From an uncultured Ruminococcus sp. (GTDB taxonomy: Bacteria > Bacillota > Clostridia > Oscillospirales > Acutalibacteraceae): a stretch of 13,931 bases of DNA. A model generated the notes under the pieces. The model ran no database searches. It saw only the letters and a program-made list of their open reading frames with translations, and was not told where the DNA came from. Below are positions 1-9,138 of this stretch, one piece after another. Positions within the stretch are counted from its first letter, which is position 1; each line of letters begins with the position of its first letter. The stretch covers positions 1-13,931 of the forward strand of contig CALBHM010000368.1 of assembly GCA_937892835.1 (NCBI GenBank). Direction: 5' to 3'. The position numbers and the translations under genes are program-made.

Positions 1-747
1 CATTTTACTCAGCCGCCGGCGAGATATACCGAAGCGTCTCTTATCAAGGCTCTTGAAGAGAACGGAATCGGACGTCCGAGCACATACGCAACTATCATCA
101 CAACGATAGTTAAACGTGAATATGTAAAGCGTCAGCAGAAACAGCTCTATCCTACGGAGCTGGGTGAAGCGATAACGAAGCTCCTTAAGGAGAAGTTTTC
201 AAAGATAGTTAACACGAAGTTTACTGCAGGCATGGAGACCAAGCTTGACGAGGTCGGCGAGGGAAAGGAAGATTATATCGCCATGCTCCACGAATTCTAT
301 GATGAATTCGATAAGAACCTGCAAAAGGTTAAGGCGGATATGAAAGACGTCAAGATTCAGCTTGATGAGGACGTTACGGATATTCCGTGCGAGAAATGCG
401 GCAGAATGATGGTTATCAAGGTTGGCCGTTACGGCAAGTTTCTTGCTTGTCCCGGATATCCCGAGTGCAAGAACGCAAAGCCGCTTGTTACAAAGACCAA
501 TGCAAAATGCCCCAAGTGCGGAGGCGAGGTCATTGAAAGAAAGTCAAAGAGGGGATTCCCGTTTTACGGCTGCTCAAATTGGCCCGAGTGCGACTTTATG
601 ACATGGGATAAGCCAACCGACGAAACCTGCCCGAAGTGCGGCAAGTCGCTCTTTAAGCGCAGAGGCGGACTGATAGTTTGTCTTGATGAGAATTGCGGAT
701 ATGAGCGCAAGGCAGAAAGAAAAAGCAAGAAAAAGGAAGATCAGTAA
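1..747 (+). CDS. topA: DNA topoisomerase I, C-terminal part (5' end outside window)
   Basis: This is the 3' part of a type IA topoisomerase gene, which relaxes negatively supercoiled DNA by a single-strand break and passage mechanism. Reading frame 1 is open from the first base (HFTQPPARYTEASL), so the catalytic Tyr and Toprim regions lie upstream of the window. The first 35 residues carry the conserved block EENGIGRPSTYA. The C-terminal half holds three topoisomerase zinc ribbons with paired cysteines: CEKC with a later CPGYPEC, CPKC with CSNWPEC, and CPKC with CLDENC. A Lys-rich tail (RKSKKKEDQ) follows. The stop codon TAA (745-747) directly abuts the ATG of trmFO, so the two are almost certainly cotranscribed. 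The topA-trmFO pairing is common in Firmicutes. Confidence 0.96.
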   Translation, partial: HFTQPPARYTEASLIKALEENGIGRPSTYATIITTIVKREYVKRQQKQLYPTELGEAITKLLKEKFSKIVNTKFTAGMETKLDEVGEGKEDYIAMLHEFYDEFDKNLQKVKADMKDVKIQLDEDVTDIPCEKCGRMMVIKVGRYGKFLACPGYPECKNAKPLVTKTNAKCPKCGGEVIERKSKRGFPFYGCSNWPECDFMTWDKPTDETCPKCGKSLFKRRGGLIVCLDENCGYERKAERKSKKKEDQ

Positions 748-2058
748 ATGAACAGAGTTCTTGTTGTAGGCGGAGGTTTGGCAGGCGTTGAGGCTGCGTG
801 GGCACTCGCAAACAGAGGTGTACCTGTCACAATAGCCGAGATGAAGCCGAAAAAGCATTCTCCTGCCCACAAAACGGATATGCTCGCAGAGCTTGTCTGT
901 TCCAATTCGCTCAAGGCTCAGCGTGTCGGCTCGGCGGCAGGGTTGCTCAAAGCCGAAATGGAAAGGCTCGGTTCGATCTGCGTTGAATGTGCAAAAAAAT
1001 GCAGCGTTCCGGCAGGCGGTGCGCTTGCTGTTGACCGTGATGAATTTTCCCGCATGATAACGGAAAAAATAAAGTCACATCCGCTCATTGAGCTTGAATG
1101 CCGTGAGGTTACGGATATTCCCGAGGGCAACGTTATCATTGCTGCAGGTCCGCTCGCTTCCGATGCTCTTGCAGACAAAATAAAAGAGCTTTGCGGCGGT
1201 TCACTCAGCTTTTTTGATGCGGCCGCTCCGATAGTTACGGACGAGAGCATTGATAAATCATGTGCCTTTACTCAGTCGAGATATGACCGAGGCGGTGAGG
1301 ACGATTACCTCAACTGCCCGATGAATAAGGAAGAATATGAGAGCTTTTATAACGAGCTTGTCAATGCCGAATCGGCGGAGCTTCATTCCTTTGATAAGAA
1401 AAAGGGCGTTTATGAGGGCTGTATGCCGATTGAGGTCATGGCTTCGAGAGGTGCCGATACAATGCGCTTCGGCCCGTTGAAGCCCGTTGGATTGAGAGAT
1501 CCGAGAACAGGCCATCGCCCATGGGCGGTTTTACAGCTTCGCCGTGAGGATTCAAGCGGCACGATGTATAACCTTGTCGGATTTCAGACGAATCTCAAAT
1601 TCGGCGAACAGAAGAGAGTATTCTCCATGATTCCTGCACTGAAAAATGCGGAATTTGTCCGCTACGGTGTGATGCACAGAAACACATTTATTGATTCCCC
1701 GAGACATCTGAATAGCGATTTTTCATTCAGAGGACGTAACGGTCTGTACTTTGCAGGTCAGATCACAGGCGTTGAGGGCTATATGGAGTCTGCATCGTCG
1801 GGAATTCTTGCCGGAATAAATATGGCAAACAGACTGGCGGGCGAAGCACCGCTTGAGCTTCCCGATTTCACGATGATGGGAGCACTTTCAAAATATATAA
1901 GCAACGAGAGCGTGACGGATTTCCAGCCGATGGGTGCAAATTTCGGAATTCTGCCGCCGCTCGATGAAAAGATAAGAGATAAAAAATTGAGATACGAAGC
2001 TCTTGCAAAGAGAAGTCTTGATTTTTTCAACGAAAGGTTCGGTGAAGATGAAACCTGA
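748..2058 (+). CDS. trmFO: TrmFO, folate/FAD-dependent tRNA (uracil-54-C5)-methyltransferase
   Basis: TrmFO makes ribothymidine at position 54 of the tRNA T-loop using methylenetetrahydrofolate and FADH2. The 436-residue length is normal for the family. The N-terminus has the dinucleotide-binding motif GGGLAG (residues 8-13) after a hydrophobic beta strand, followed by the acidic end of the second strand (IAEMKP). Cys51 in ELVCSNSLK and Cys225 in YEGCMPIEVMASRG correspond to the two functional cysteines known in the Bacillus enzyme (Cys53 and Cys226). A second FAD-contact region, YFAGQITGVEGYMES, lies near residue 335. The ATG follows the topA stop with no gap. The 3' end overlaps rnc by 11 bases, which suggests translational coupling. 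The product belongs to the GidA/TrmFO flavoprotein family, and the size and N-terminus favour TrmFO over MnmG. Confidence 0.96.
   Translation: MNRVLVVGGGLAGVEAAWALANRGVPVTIAEMKPKKHSPAHKTDMLAELVCSNSLKAQRVGSAAGLLKAEMERLGSICVECAKKCSVPAGGALAVDRDEFSRMITEKIKSHPLIELECREVTDIPEGNVIIAAGPLASDALADKIKELCGGSLSFFDAAAPIVTDESIDKSCAFTQSRYDRGGEDDYLNCPMNKEEYESFYNELVNAESAELHSFDKKKGVYEGCMPIEVMASRGADTMRFGPLKPVGLRDPRTGHRPWAVLQLRREDSSGTMYNLVGFQTNLKFGEQKRVFSMIPALKNAEFVRYGVMHRNTFIDSPRHLNSDFSFRGRNGLYFAGQITGVEGYMESASSGILAGINMANRLAGEAPLELPDFTMMGALSKYISNESVTDFQPMGANFGILPPLDEKIRDKKLRYEALAKRSLDFFNERFGEDET
2033..2037 (+). promoter_or_regulatory. Ribosome binding site deciding the rnc start
   Basis: AAAGG lies 10 bases before the ATG at 2048. 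An in-frame ATG at 2003 has no comparable site and would add 15 residues unlike RNase III, so 2048 is preferred. Confidence 0.55.
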
Positions 2059-2731
2059 TATAAATGAGCTTCAGCAAAAGCTCGGATATGAATTTAAAGA
2101 TGAGTCGCTGTTGCTGCGTGCGCTTTCTCATTCATCATATTTCAATGAGAACCACGGCACGTGCGAAGGCTCGAACGAACGCCTTGAATTTCTCGGCGAT
2201 TCCGTTCTCGGCTTTATAACAGCGGAAAACTTTTTTAAGAATTATACAGATTTCCCGGAGGGAGATTTAACAAAGCTGCGTGCGGCAATGGTATGCGAAA
2301 AGTCGCTTGCATCATTTGCCCGTGAAATTCAGCTCGGCAAATACCTTATGCTCGGCAAGGGCGAGGTTGTAACAGGCGGCAGAGAGCGTCCGTCGATTCA
2401 GGCGGATGCATTTGAGGCTGTTATCGCCGCAATCTATCTTGACGGCGGCATGGACGAAGCGAGAAAATTCGTCCTCAAATATATTGATGAAGCTATAAAA
2501 AAGCATCGCTCTGTCAAGGACTACAAGACCATGCTTCAGGAGGTTGTTCAGCGCAACCCGGGCGAGATCGTTGAATATGTTCTTGCAGGTGAGAGCGGCC
2601 CCGACCATGATAAAAGATTTGAGGTTGAGGTTCATCTCAATTCAAATGTAATTGGCAGGGGCGTTGGCAAAAGCAAAAAACGTGCCGAGCAGGAGGCTGC
2701 AAGGGAAGCCTTGGAGCTTATGGGACTGTGA
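2048..2731 (+). CDS. rnc: Ribonuclease III
   Basis: RNase III cleaves double-stranded RNA in rRNA precursors and structured mRNAs, as a Mg-dependent homodimer. Starting at the ATG at 2048, the protein has 227 residues, a normal size. The endonuclease domain (about residues 5-150) carries the signature ERLEFLGDSVL (44-54). The acidic catalytic set is visible as Glu44, Glu47, Asp51, Asp120 and Glu123, the last two in QADAFEAVIAAIYLDGG. A double-stranded RNA-binding domain follows from about residue 157 to the end, with the typical GKSKKRAEQEAAREAL helix. The gene overlaps trmFO by 11 bases at its start, and its TGA overlaps the GTG start of the radical SAM gene. Placement just upstream of smc is a common Firmicutes arrangement. 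Confidence 0.96.
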   Translation: MKPDINELQQKLGYEFKDESLLLRALSHSSYFNENHGTCEGSNERLEFLGDSVLGFITAENFFKNYTDFPEGDLTKLRAAMVCEKSLASFAREIQLGKYLMLGKGEVVTGGRERPSIQADAFEAVIAAIYLDGGMDEARKFVLKYIDEAIKKHRSVKDYKTMLQEVVQRNPGEIVEYVLAGESGPDHDKRFEVEVHLNSNVIGRGVGKSKKRAEQEAAREALELMGL

Positions 2732-3735
2732 AGCATGTAAATGTGGGACTTTTTGTTCCGCATAACGGCTGTCCGCACCAATGCGCATTCTGCAATCAGC
2801 GTGCAATCTCGGGTCAGAACAAGCAGGTTGCGCCTGCCGACGTCGATGAAGCGGTCAAAATTGCAATGAACAATCCCGACAGCAGGGGCGGCGAAATTGC
2901 TTTTTTCGGTGGCAGCTTTACAGCAATCGACCGTGACGTTATGATCGGTCTTTTGAAAGCAGCGTACAAATACGTCGAAAACGGAAGCTTTAAGGGCATA
3001 CGCTGTTCGACACGTCCCGATGCGATTGATGATGAAATTTGTCGAATTTTGAAATCCTACGGTGTTACGGCGGTTGAACTTGGCGCCCAGAGCATGAGCG
3101 ACGAGGTTCTGCGGCTCAATCGCAGAGGTCATACCTCGCAAGATGTTATTAATGCGTCTAAAATGCTGAAAAGCTACGGCTTTGAGCTTGGTCTTCAAAT
3201 GATGACGGGACTTTACGGCTCGACGGATGAGGACAGCATTGACACGGCGAAGAAAATTATTGCTCTGAAGCCTGCAACGGTCCGTATTTATCCGACCGTT
3301 GTGCTCGAAAACACCGAGCTTGCGGAGCTTTATAAAAGCGGCAAATATCAGCCCGAAACGGTTGACTCGGCGGCTGAGCTTTGTGCAAAGCTGCTTTTGA
3401 TGTTCCATGAAGCGGATATAACCGTTATCAGAACGGGACTTCATTCCGGCGGCGGTGTCGAGGGCGAATACCTTGCCGGCGCATATCATCCGGCATTTAA
3501 GGAGATTTGCGAGGGTAAAATTTACTTCAACAAGGCTATAGAATATATCAAAGAAAATAATATTCCTCAGGGAAAAATAACTATTTTTGTTGCTCCGGAT
3601 GCGATTTCAAAAATGACGGGGCAGAAACGCTGTAATATCGTGAAGCTCGGGGAAATGGGCTACGATGCTAAAATTACAGCGGACAGCAAAACAGGCAAGT
3701 ATCAACTTTACATAATAAGGAACGAAGAATTATGA
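2728..3735 (+). CDS. Elp3-like radical SAM protein
   Basis: This 335-residue protein belongs to the radical SAM superfamily, which uses a [4Fe-4S] cluster to split S-adenosylmethionine and start radical chemistry. The cluster motif CPHQCAFC places the cysteines at 15, 19 and 22. The SAM-binding GGSFTAID motif is at 61-68, and ELGAQSMSDEVL follows further on. The later GLHSGGGVEGEYLAGAYHPAFKE block resembles the radical SAM half of Elp3, but there is no acetyltransferase domain. The start is a GTG inside a GTGA overlap with the rnc stop, with GGAG at 2713-2716 as a plausible ribosome binding site. The 3' end overlaps smc as ATGA. The rnc-radical SAM-smc order occurs in other Clostridia. Substrate and pathway are unknown to me, and an RNA-modifying role is only suggested by the Elp3 likeness and the neighbours. 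Confidence 0.88.
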   Translation: MKHVNVGLFVPHNGCPHQCAFCNQRAISGQNKQVAPADVDEAVKIAMNNPDSRGGEIAFFGGSFTAIDRDVMIGLLKAAYKYVENGSFKGIRCSTRPDAIDDEICRILKSYGVTAVELGAQSMSDEVLRLNRRGHTSQDVINASKMLKSYGFELGLQMMTGLYGSTDEDSIDTAKKIIALKPATVRIYPTVVLENTELAELYKSGKYQPETVDSAAELCAKLLLMFHEADITVIRTGLHSGGGVEGEYLAGAYHPAFKEICEGKIYFNKAIEYIKENNIPQGKITIFVAPDAISKMTGQKRCNIVKLGEMGYDAKITADSKTGKYQLYIIRNEEL

Positions 3736-6700
3736 GATTAAAAGCGCTCGAAATGCAGGGCTTCAAGTCCTTCCCCGACAAAACGGTCTTTAATTTCAAT
3801 CACGGAATGACGGCTGTTGTCGGCCCTAACGGCTCGGGTAAAAGTAATATTGCCGACGCCGTGCGCTGGGTTCTCGGTGAGCAATCGACGAAGAACCTGC
3901 GAGGCTCAAAAATGGAAGATGTCATCTTTGGCGGAACGAAGGTCAGAAAACCTCTCGGCTTTGCCGAGGTTACTCTGCGCCTTGACAACACAGACAGAAC
4001 TCTCAATAACGACAAGGACGAGGTTTCCGTAACACGTCGCTATTATCGTTCGGGCGAGAGTGAGTATATGCTCAACGGTCAGATCGTCCGTCTGCGTGAT
4101 ATTCACGAGCTTTTCATGGATACAGGTCTCGGACGTGACGGCTATTCTCTCGTCAGCCAGGGCAGAATCGCCGATTTGATTTCTTCAAAGTCGGGGCAGC
4201 GACGTGATATGCTCGAGGAAGCGGCAGGAATTTCTCATTACAGATATCGCCGCAACGATGCTAACAGGAAGCTCGATCAGGCGGAGGAAAATCTGGTTCG
4301 TCTGAGAGATATTCTCTCCGAGCTTGAAAGCCGTGTCGGCCCTCTTAAAACGCAGAGCGAAAAGGCACAGAAATTTCTTGTCCTTGCCAAGGAGAAAAAG
4401 GAGCTTGAAATCGGACTTTGGCTTCACACAATCGACACCTCAAAGGTCAAATTGAGGGAGCAGGAGGACAAGCTTTCCATTGCCCAGGGTCAGTACGATT
4501 CGATTGAGGCTTCACTCTCTCAGATCGAGAACGAAACAGAAGAAATTATCGCCAAGGGTCAGGAAATTACGATTAAAATCGACAATATAAGAAACAACTC
4601 GACAAGCTATGAGGAAAAAGCCGTTCAGCTCGAGGGTCAGATATCCGTTGAGAAGAACACCATTCTTCATAACGAGCAGACAATCGAACGTATTAAGCGT
4701 GATATGAGTGACGCTTCAAACAGTGAGAATTCACTCAAAAAAGAAGTCGAAGAAGCCGAAGCGGAAATTAACGAGCTTTTGGGCGAGATTGAAAAGAAGC
4801 GCAAGGAGCTTGACACGGCGGCGGCAAGCATAGCCGATACGAAGAACGAGACGGGCGAATTCTCGGACAGAATTGCCGAGCTTTCGCAGAAGATAACCGC
4901 CCTCACTCAGAAGGTCGGCGAAAAGAGAATCGAAGAAACCACGGCGAATTCATCTATTGATGAAATCAAGGGTCGTGTCAGCAACATTGAGGGCGTGCTA
5001 TCAACGAGGAACGGTTATATAACCGAGCTTGAAGAAAAACGCAACACTTGTCAGGCACAGCTTGATAGGCTCAATGACACGGCGACCGAGATTATGAATG
5101 CCGTTTCTGGATATAATCTCCGAGTTCAGTCCCGTCAGGAAAAGGCGGATAAGCTGAAATCGGCAATCGACGCAAGAGGTCTTGACATTCTCCAAAAGAA
5201 AGACAAGGTTCGCCTTTTGGACGATATGGAAAAGAACATGGAGGGCTATTCGGGTGCAGTTAAAGCCGTTGTTCGTGAGGCAAAGGGCGGCGCACTCAGA
5301 GGAATTCACGGACCGCTCTCTCAGCTCATCAGCGTTGAGGATCGCTATGCCGTGGCGGTTGAAACGGCTCTCGGTGCGGCGATACAGAACATTGTAACCG
5401 ACAGCGAGAATGACGCAAAGCGTGCCATTAACTTCCTCAAGGAGAAGAAAGGCGGACGTGCGACATTCCTGCCGCTGACCTCCGTTAAGTCGAAGCCGTT
5501 TACCGAAAAGGGTCTTGACGACTGCTACGGTTTTGTCGATATGGCGGATAAATTACTCGATTACGACAGCAAATACAACGAAATAATTCAGTCACTTCTG
5601 GGCAGGACGGCGGTTGCCGAGGATCTCGACAGCGCAATTACCATTGCGAAGAAATATTCATACAGATTTAAGATAGTTACTCTCGACGGTCAGGTCGTCA
5701 ATGCCGGCGGCTCAATGACCGGTGGTTCAAGAGGACATAATGCAGGTATCCTCAGCCGAAGCAATGAGAAAGACAAGCTCAATTCGCAGATTGCAAAGCT
5801 CGTTGCCGAACAGGAGCAAGATAATGAGACATACAAAAAATTGAGTGTGGAGCTTTCGTCTGTCAAGGCTGATCTTGACGCTTCACAGGCTGACCTTAAA
5901 CGCACGCAGGAGGACGTTATCCGTAAGGAAAGTGAGCTTGCACTTATTGAGGGTAAGCTGGATACAGCTAATGCGGCTCTTGAAGAGCTCCGCCGTGAAA
6001 AGAAGTCGGCATCGCTGAGAATCAGTGACCTTGAAGCGTTGAAAAACGAAGCTCAGGCCGAAATTGACAAGCTCAACAAGGAAATGGGCTCGCTGCAGGC
6101 CGATCTTGACGTTGTGACTCACGGCAGGGAGAAGCTCGAAGAAAAGAAAGAGGAGCTTGCACAGACCGAGGCAAGAATCAATCTTGATATTCTTGCTCTC
6201 GAAAAGGACATTGAGGCCAAGAAAGAGGCAGTTGATCTTCTCAATCGCCGTATGGCGAGCCATGAGGGCAGACTGGATGACCTCAACGATGAAATTGCGG
6301 TGATTGAAAACGCAAACAAAGAAATTGAAATAAAGATTCAGGAGCTTTCAAAGCAGGCTAAGGAGCTTCATGAACTTGGAGCAAGCGCAAAGAGTGACAT
6401 TGAAACGCTCATTGCAGAACGTACAAAGTGCGAAGCGAGAAGTGCACAGCTCCGTTCGGAGGAGCGTTCGAAGTCAGCCGAGCGTGAAAAAATCAGCGGA
6501 GAGCTGGCACGTCTTGAGGAGCGCAAGGCTCAGATGGAGCAGCAGCTTGAAAATGCAATCAACAAGCTCTTTGATGAGTATCAGCTGACAAAATCCGAAG
6601 CTGAAGCACTTGAAATTGTGATTGAGGATTATCAGCAGGCACACAGAAGATTGCAGGAAATCAAGGGCAAAATTCGTGCTCTCGGCAATGTAAACGTCGG

Positions 6701-7301
6701 CGCAATCGAGGAGTACAAAGAGGTTTCCGAGCGTTACGAATTCATGAGTGCTCAGCTTGAGGATATAGAGAAATCGAGAGATGAGTTGAACAGGCTCATT
6801 ACAGAGTTGACGAGCAAAATGGCAGAGCAGTTCAAAGCTCAGTTTGTGCGTATCAACAGCTATTTCGGCGAAACATTTGTCGAGCTTTTCGGCGGCGGCA
6901 AGGCGGAGCTTATTCTCGAAAATCCGAACGATGTGCTTGAATGTAACATTGAAATCAAGGTTCAGCCGCCGGGCAAGAATGTTCAAAATATCGACCTGCT
7001 TTCAGGTGGCGAAAAGGGATTGGCAGCCATTGCGCTTCTTTTCTCAATCCTGAAGGTTGCCCCGTCTCCGTTCTGTATTTTCGACGAGGTTGAAGCTGCA
7101 CTTGATGACGTCAACGTTGCCCGTTATGCACGTTATGTTCGCCGTATGACGACGAATACGCAGTTCATTCTCATCACCCACAGACGAGGCACTATGGAAG
7201 AAGCCGACGTCCTCTACGGCATCACGATGCAGGAGGAGGGCGTTTCAAAGATGCTCGAGCTTCAGACGGCGGATATGGCAAAGAAGCTCGGAATAAGCTA
7301 A
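3732..7301 (+). CDS. smc: Chromosome segregation ATPase SMC
   Basis: SMC is the rod-shaped ATPase that, with ScpA and ScpB, organises and helps segregate the chromosome. The 1189-residue length is typical. The N-terminal head has Walker A GPNGSGKSN at 31-39 (Lys37) and the Q-loop region YSLVSQGRI (Gln143). Two long coiled coils rich in Glu, Lys, Leu and Ala flank a globular hinge at about 505-670, which contains GYSGAVKAVV and the Gly-rich NAGGSMTGGSRG. The C-terminal head has the signature LSGGEKG at 1090-1096 and Walker B FCIFDE at 1114-1119 (Asp1118, Glu1119), then the D-loop ALDD. The segment after the signature reads GLAAIALLF, whereas many SMCs have ALTAIALLF. The gene starts in an ATGA overlap with the radical SAM gene, and the stop codon overlaps the Shine-Dalgarno of the next gene. 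Confidence 0.98.
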   Translation: MRLKALEMQGFKSFPDKTVFNFNHGMTAVVGPNGSGKSNIADAVRWVLGEQSTKNLRGSKMEDVIFGGTKVRKPLGFAEVTLRLDNTDRTLNNDKDEVSVTRRYYRSGESEYMLNGQIVRLRDIHELFMDTGLGRDGYSLVSQGRIADLISSKSGQRRDMLEEAAGISHYRYRRNDANRKLDQAEENLVRLRDILSELESRVGPLKTQSEKAQKFLVLAKEKKELEIGLWLHTIDTSKVKLREQEDKLSIAQGQYDSIEASLSQIENETEEIIAKGQEITIKIDNIRNNSTSYEEKAVQLEGQISVEKNTILHNEQTIERIKRDMSDASNSENSLKKEVEEAEAEINELLGEIEKKRKELDTAAASIADTKNETGEFSDRIAELSQKITALTQKVGEKRIEETTANSSIDEIKGRVSNIEGVLSTRNGYITELEEKRNTCQAQLDRLNDTATEIMNAVSGYNLRVQSRQEKADKLKSAIDARGLDILQKKDKVRLLDDMEKNMEGYSGAVKAVVREAKGGALRGIHGPLSQLISVEDRYAVAVETALGAAIQNIVTDSENDAKRAINFLKEKKGGRATFLPLTSVKSKPFTEKGLDDCYGFVDMADKLLDYDSKYNEIIQSLLGRTAVAEDLDSAITIAKKYSYRFKIVTLDGQVVNAGGSMTGGSRGHNAGILSRSNEKDKLNSQIAKLVAEQEQDNETYKKLSVELSSVKADLDASQADLKRTQEDVIRKESELALIEGKLDTANAALEELRREKKSASLRISDLEALKNEAQAEIDKLNKEMGSLQADLDVVTHGREKLEEKKEELAQTEARINLDILALEKDIEAKKEAVDLLNRRMASHEGRLDDLNDEIAVIENANKEIEIKIQELSKQAKELHELGASAKSDIETLIAERTKCEARSAQLRSEERSKSAEREKISGELARLEERKAQMEQQLENAINKLFDEYQLTKSEAEALEIVIEDYQQAHRRLQEIKGKIRALGNVNVGAIEEYKEVSERYEFMSAQLEDIEKSRDELNRLITELTSKMAEQFKAQFVRINSYFGETFVELFGGGKAELILENPNDVLECNIEIKVQPPGKNVQNIDLLSGGEKGLAAIALLFSILKVAPSPFCIFDEVEAALDDVNVARYARYVRRMTTNTQFILITHRRGTMEEADVLYGITMQEEGVSKMLELQTADMAKKLGIS

Positions 7302-7305
7302 GGAG
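7300..7305 (+). promoter_or_regulatory. Ribosome binding site overlapping the smc stop codon
   Basis: AAGGAG includes the last two bases of the smc TAA and lies 6 bases before the glycosidase ATG at 7312. Ribosomes ending smc would sit on this site, so translational coupling is likely. Confidence 0.7.
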
Positions 7306-7311
7306 CAAGTT

Positions 7312-9132
7312 ATGATTTTTAAACAATTTACAACCAATGAAATAAAAGCCACGGGTTGGCTCAGAAATCAGCTTGAAATTCAGGCAAAGGGTCTTTCCGG
7401 CAACCTTGACAAGATGTGGAACAGCGTTAAGGATTCAAGCTGGATCGGCGGTAATGATGAGGGCTGGGAGCGAGTTCCCTATTGGCTTGACGGCTTTGTG
7501 CCGCTCGCTTATCTCCTCGATAACGACGATATGAAAGCCCGTGCGAAGAAATATATTGACGCTATTCTTGAGCGTCAGTGCGAGGACGGCTGGATTTGTC
7601 CTTGCGAAAAGGAACAGCGTGTTAACTATGATATTTGGGCTTGCTTTATAATCTGTAAGGCTCTTGTTGTCTATGCCGATTGTTCCGGTGACGAGCGAAT
7701 TGAAAACGCCGTCAGCCGTGCACTTCAAAATCTCAGCTCGCATATGAACAGCCGAACTCTCTTTGACTGGGGTGCGGCTCGCTGGTTCGAGTGCCTTATT
7801 CCGATTCTTTGGCTTCGTGAAAGAAAGCCGGAGGATTGGCAGCTTGACCTCGTTGACAAGCTCTACATACAGGGCATTGACTATAAAAAGATGTTCAAAT
7901 CATGGCGATATGCCGAGAGACGTGAAAATTGGAGCTATCTCAATCACGTTGTTAATATTGCAATGATGCTTAAGGGCGAAGCGTTGATGACAGAGATTAA
8001 CGGTGGAGACCCGAATGAATTTGCAAAGCAGGCGATGGAGATTCTTCTGCGTGATCACGGTATGGCTTGCGGCCATTTCTCCGGTGACGAGTGTTTGAGC
8101 AGCACAAGCCCTGTTCACGGCTCGGAGTGCTGCTCCGTTGCCGAGGCAATGTATTCTTACGAATGGCTCGTTGCACTGACAGGTGACAGTTACTGGTCTG
8201 AGCGATTGGAAAAGACTACCTTCAATGCTTTCCCGGCGACCGTTAGCCCCGATATGTGGACGCATCAGTACGATCAGCTGACAAATCAGGTTCAGTGTGC
8301 ACGCTTCCCGGACGGCAAACAGCCGTTTGATACGAACGGCGAGGAGTCGCATATTTTCGGTCTTGAACCGAATTTCGGTTGTTGCACTGCTAACTTTAAC
8401 CAGGCTTTTCCGAAGTTTGCAATGAGCACAATGATGAAAACGGAAAACGGTGTTGCGATATGCGCTGTTGCACCGAGCAAGGTCGAGACAGAGATTGACG
8501 GTGCAAAGCTTGCCGTTGAAATAATCACGAATTATCCTTTTGAGGACGGTTATAAAATTAAGGTTAATTCGGCGACGCATGATGAGCGTGAAATATTTGT
8601 CCGTGTTCCCGAAAAGGCTGTCAGTGCAACGATTGACGGCGAAGAGGTTGATAACGGCTTTATAAAAATCACCCGTGATTTCTTTGGAGAAAGCATTATT
8701 GATGTTCGCTTTGATTTCAAGGTTGAGCTGACAAAACGACCGAGTGGACTTTTCTGTGCCGAACGTGGCAATCTTGTTTTCTCGCTTCCGATAGGCGAGA
8801 GATGGGAGAAAAAAGAGTATACCCGTGACGGAGTTGAAAGAAAATTCCCGTACTGCGACTATGAAATTTTCCCGACAACGGATTGGAATTACGGCTTTGC
8901 AGACAGGAATTTCACCGTTGAATTCGGCAAGGTAGGCGATGTTCCGTTCTCTCCCGACGGCACACCGATAAAGCTTAAAGCGAGAATGGCGCAGGTCGAT
9001 TGGAAGATGGTCGACGGCAGATGTGAGGAACTTCCCGAAAGCAAAAAGGCAATCGGTGAACCGATTGAAAAGGAGCTTATCCCTTACGGCTGTACGAATC
9101 TTCGTATGACCGAGATGCCTATAACAGAATAA
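7312..9132 (+). CDS. GH127-like (DUF1680) glycoside hydrolase, putative beta-L-arabinofuranosidase
   Basis: The 606-residue protein resembles the DUF1680/GH127 family, whose characterised members release beta-L-arabinofuranose using a cysteine nucleophile held by zinc. The N-terminal two thirds look like an alpha/alpha barrel, with GWERVPYWLDGFVPLAYLL (51-69) as the family opening. The likely zinc and catalytic set is Glu272 and Cys274 in GSECCS plus Cys357 and Cys358 in FGCCTANFNQ. Glu260 in SGDECLS may be the acid/base, by position. These residues are aligned by eye to the Bifidobacterium HypBA1 set (Glu322, Glu338, Cys340, Cys417, Cys418). A beta-rich C-terminal part follows from about residue 385. 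No signal peptide is seen, so it is probably cytoplasmic and acts on imported oligosaccharides. It begins 10 bases after smc and ends the operon. Sugar specificity cannot be told from sequence, and GH146 or another related family is possible. Confidence 0.82.
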   Translation: MIFKQFTTNEIKATGWLRNQLEIQAKGLSGNLDKMWNSVKDSSWIGGNDEGWERVPYWLDGFVPLAYLLDNDDMKARAKKYIDAILERQCEDGWICPCEKEQRVNYDIWACFIICKALVVYADCSGDERIENAVSRALQNLSSHMNSRTLFDWGAARWFECLIPILWLRERKPEDWQLDLVDKLYIQGIDYKKMFKSWRYAERRENWSYLNHVVNIAMMLKGEALMTEINGGDPNEFAKQAMEILLRDHGMACGHFSGDECLSSTSPVHGSECCSVAEAMYSYEWLVALTGDSYWSERLEKTTFNAFPATVSPDMWTHQYDQLTNQVQCARFPDGKQPFDTNGEESHIFGLEPNFGCCTANFNQAFPKFAMSTMMKTENGVAICAVAPSKVETEIDGAKLAVEIITNYPFEDGYKIKVNSATHDEREIFVRVPEKAVSATIDGEEVDNGFIKITRDFFGESIIDVRFDFKVELTKRPSGLFCAERGNLVFSLPIGERWEKKEYTRDGVERKFPYCDYEIFPTTDWNYGFADRNFTVEFGKVGDVPFSPDGTPIKLKARMAQVDWKMVDGRCEELPESKKAIGEPIEKELIPYGCTNLRMTEMPITE

Positions 9133-9138
9133 AAAATG

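Noticed and set aside
2632..3489. Minus-strand open frame of 285 codons opposite the radical SAM gene
   Set aside because: It has no family likeness and no ribosome binding site of note, and it lies wholly over a well-supported plus-strand gene.
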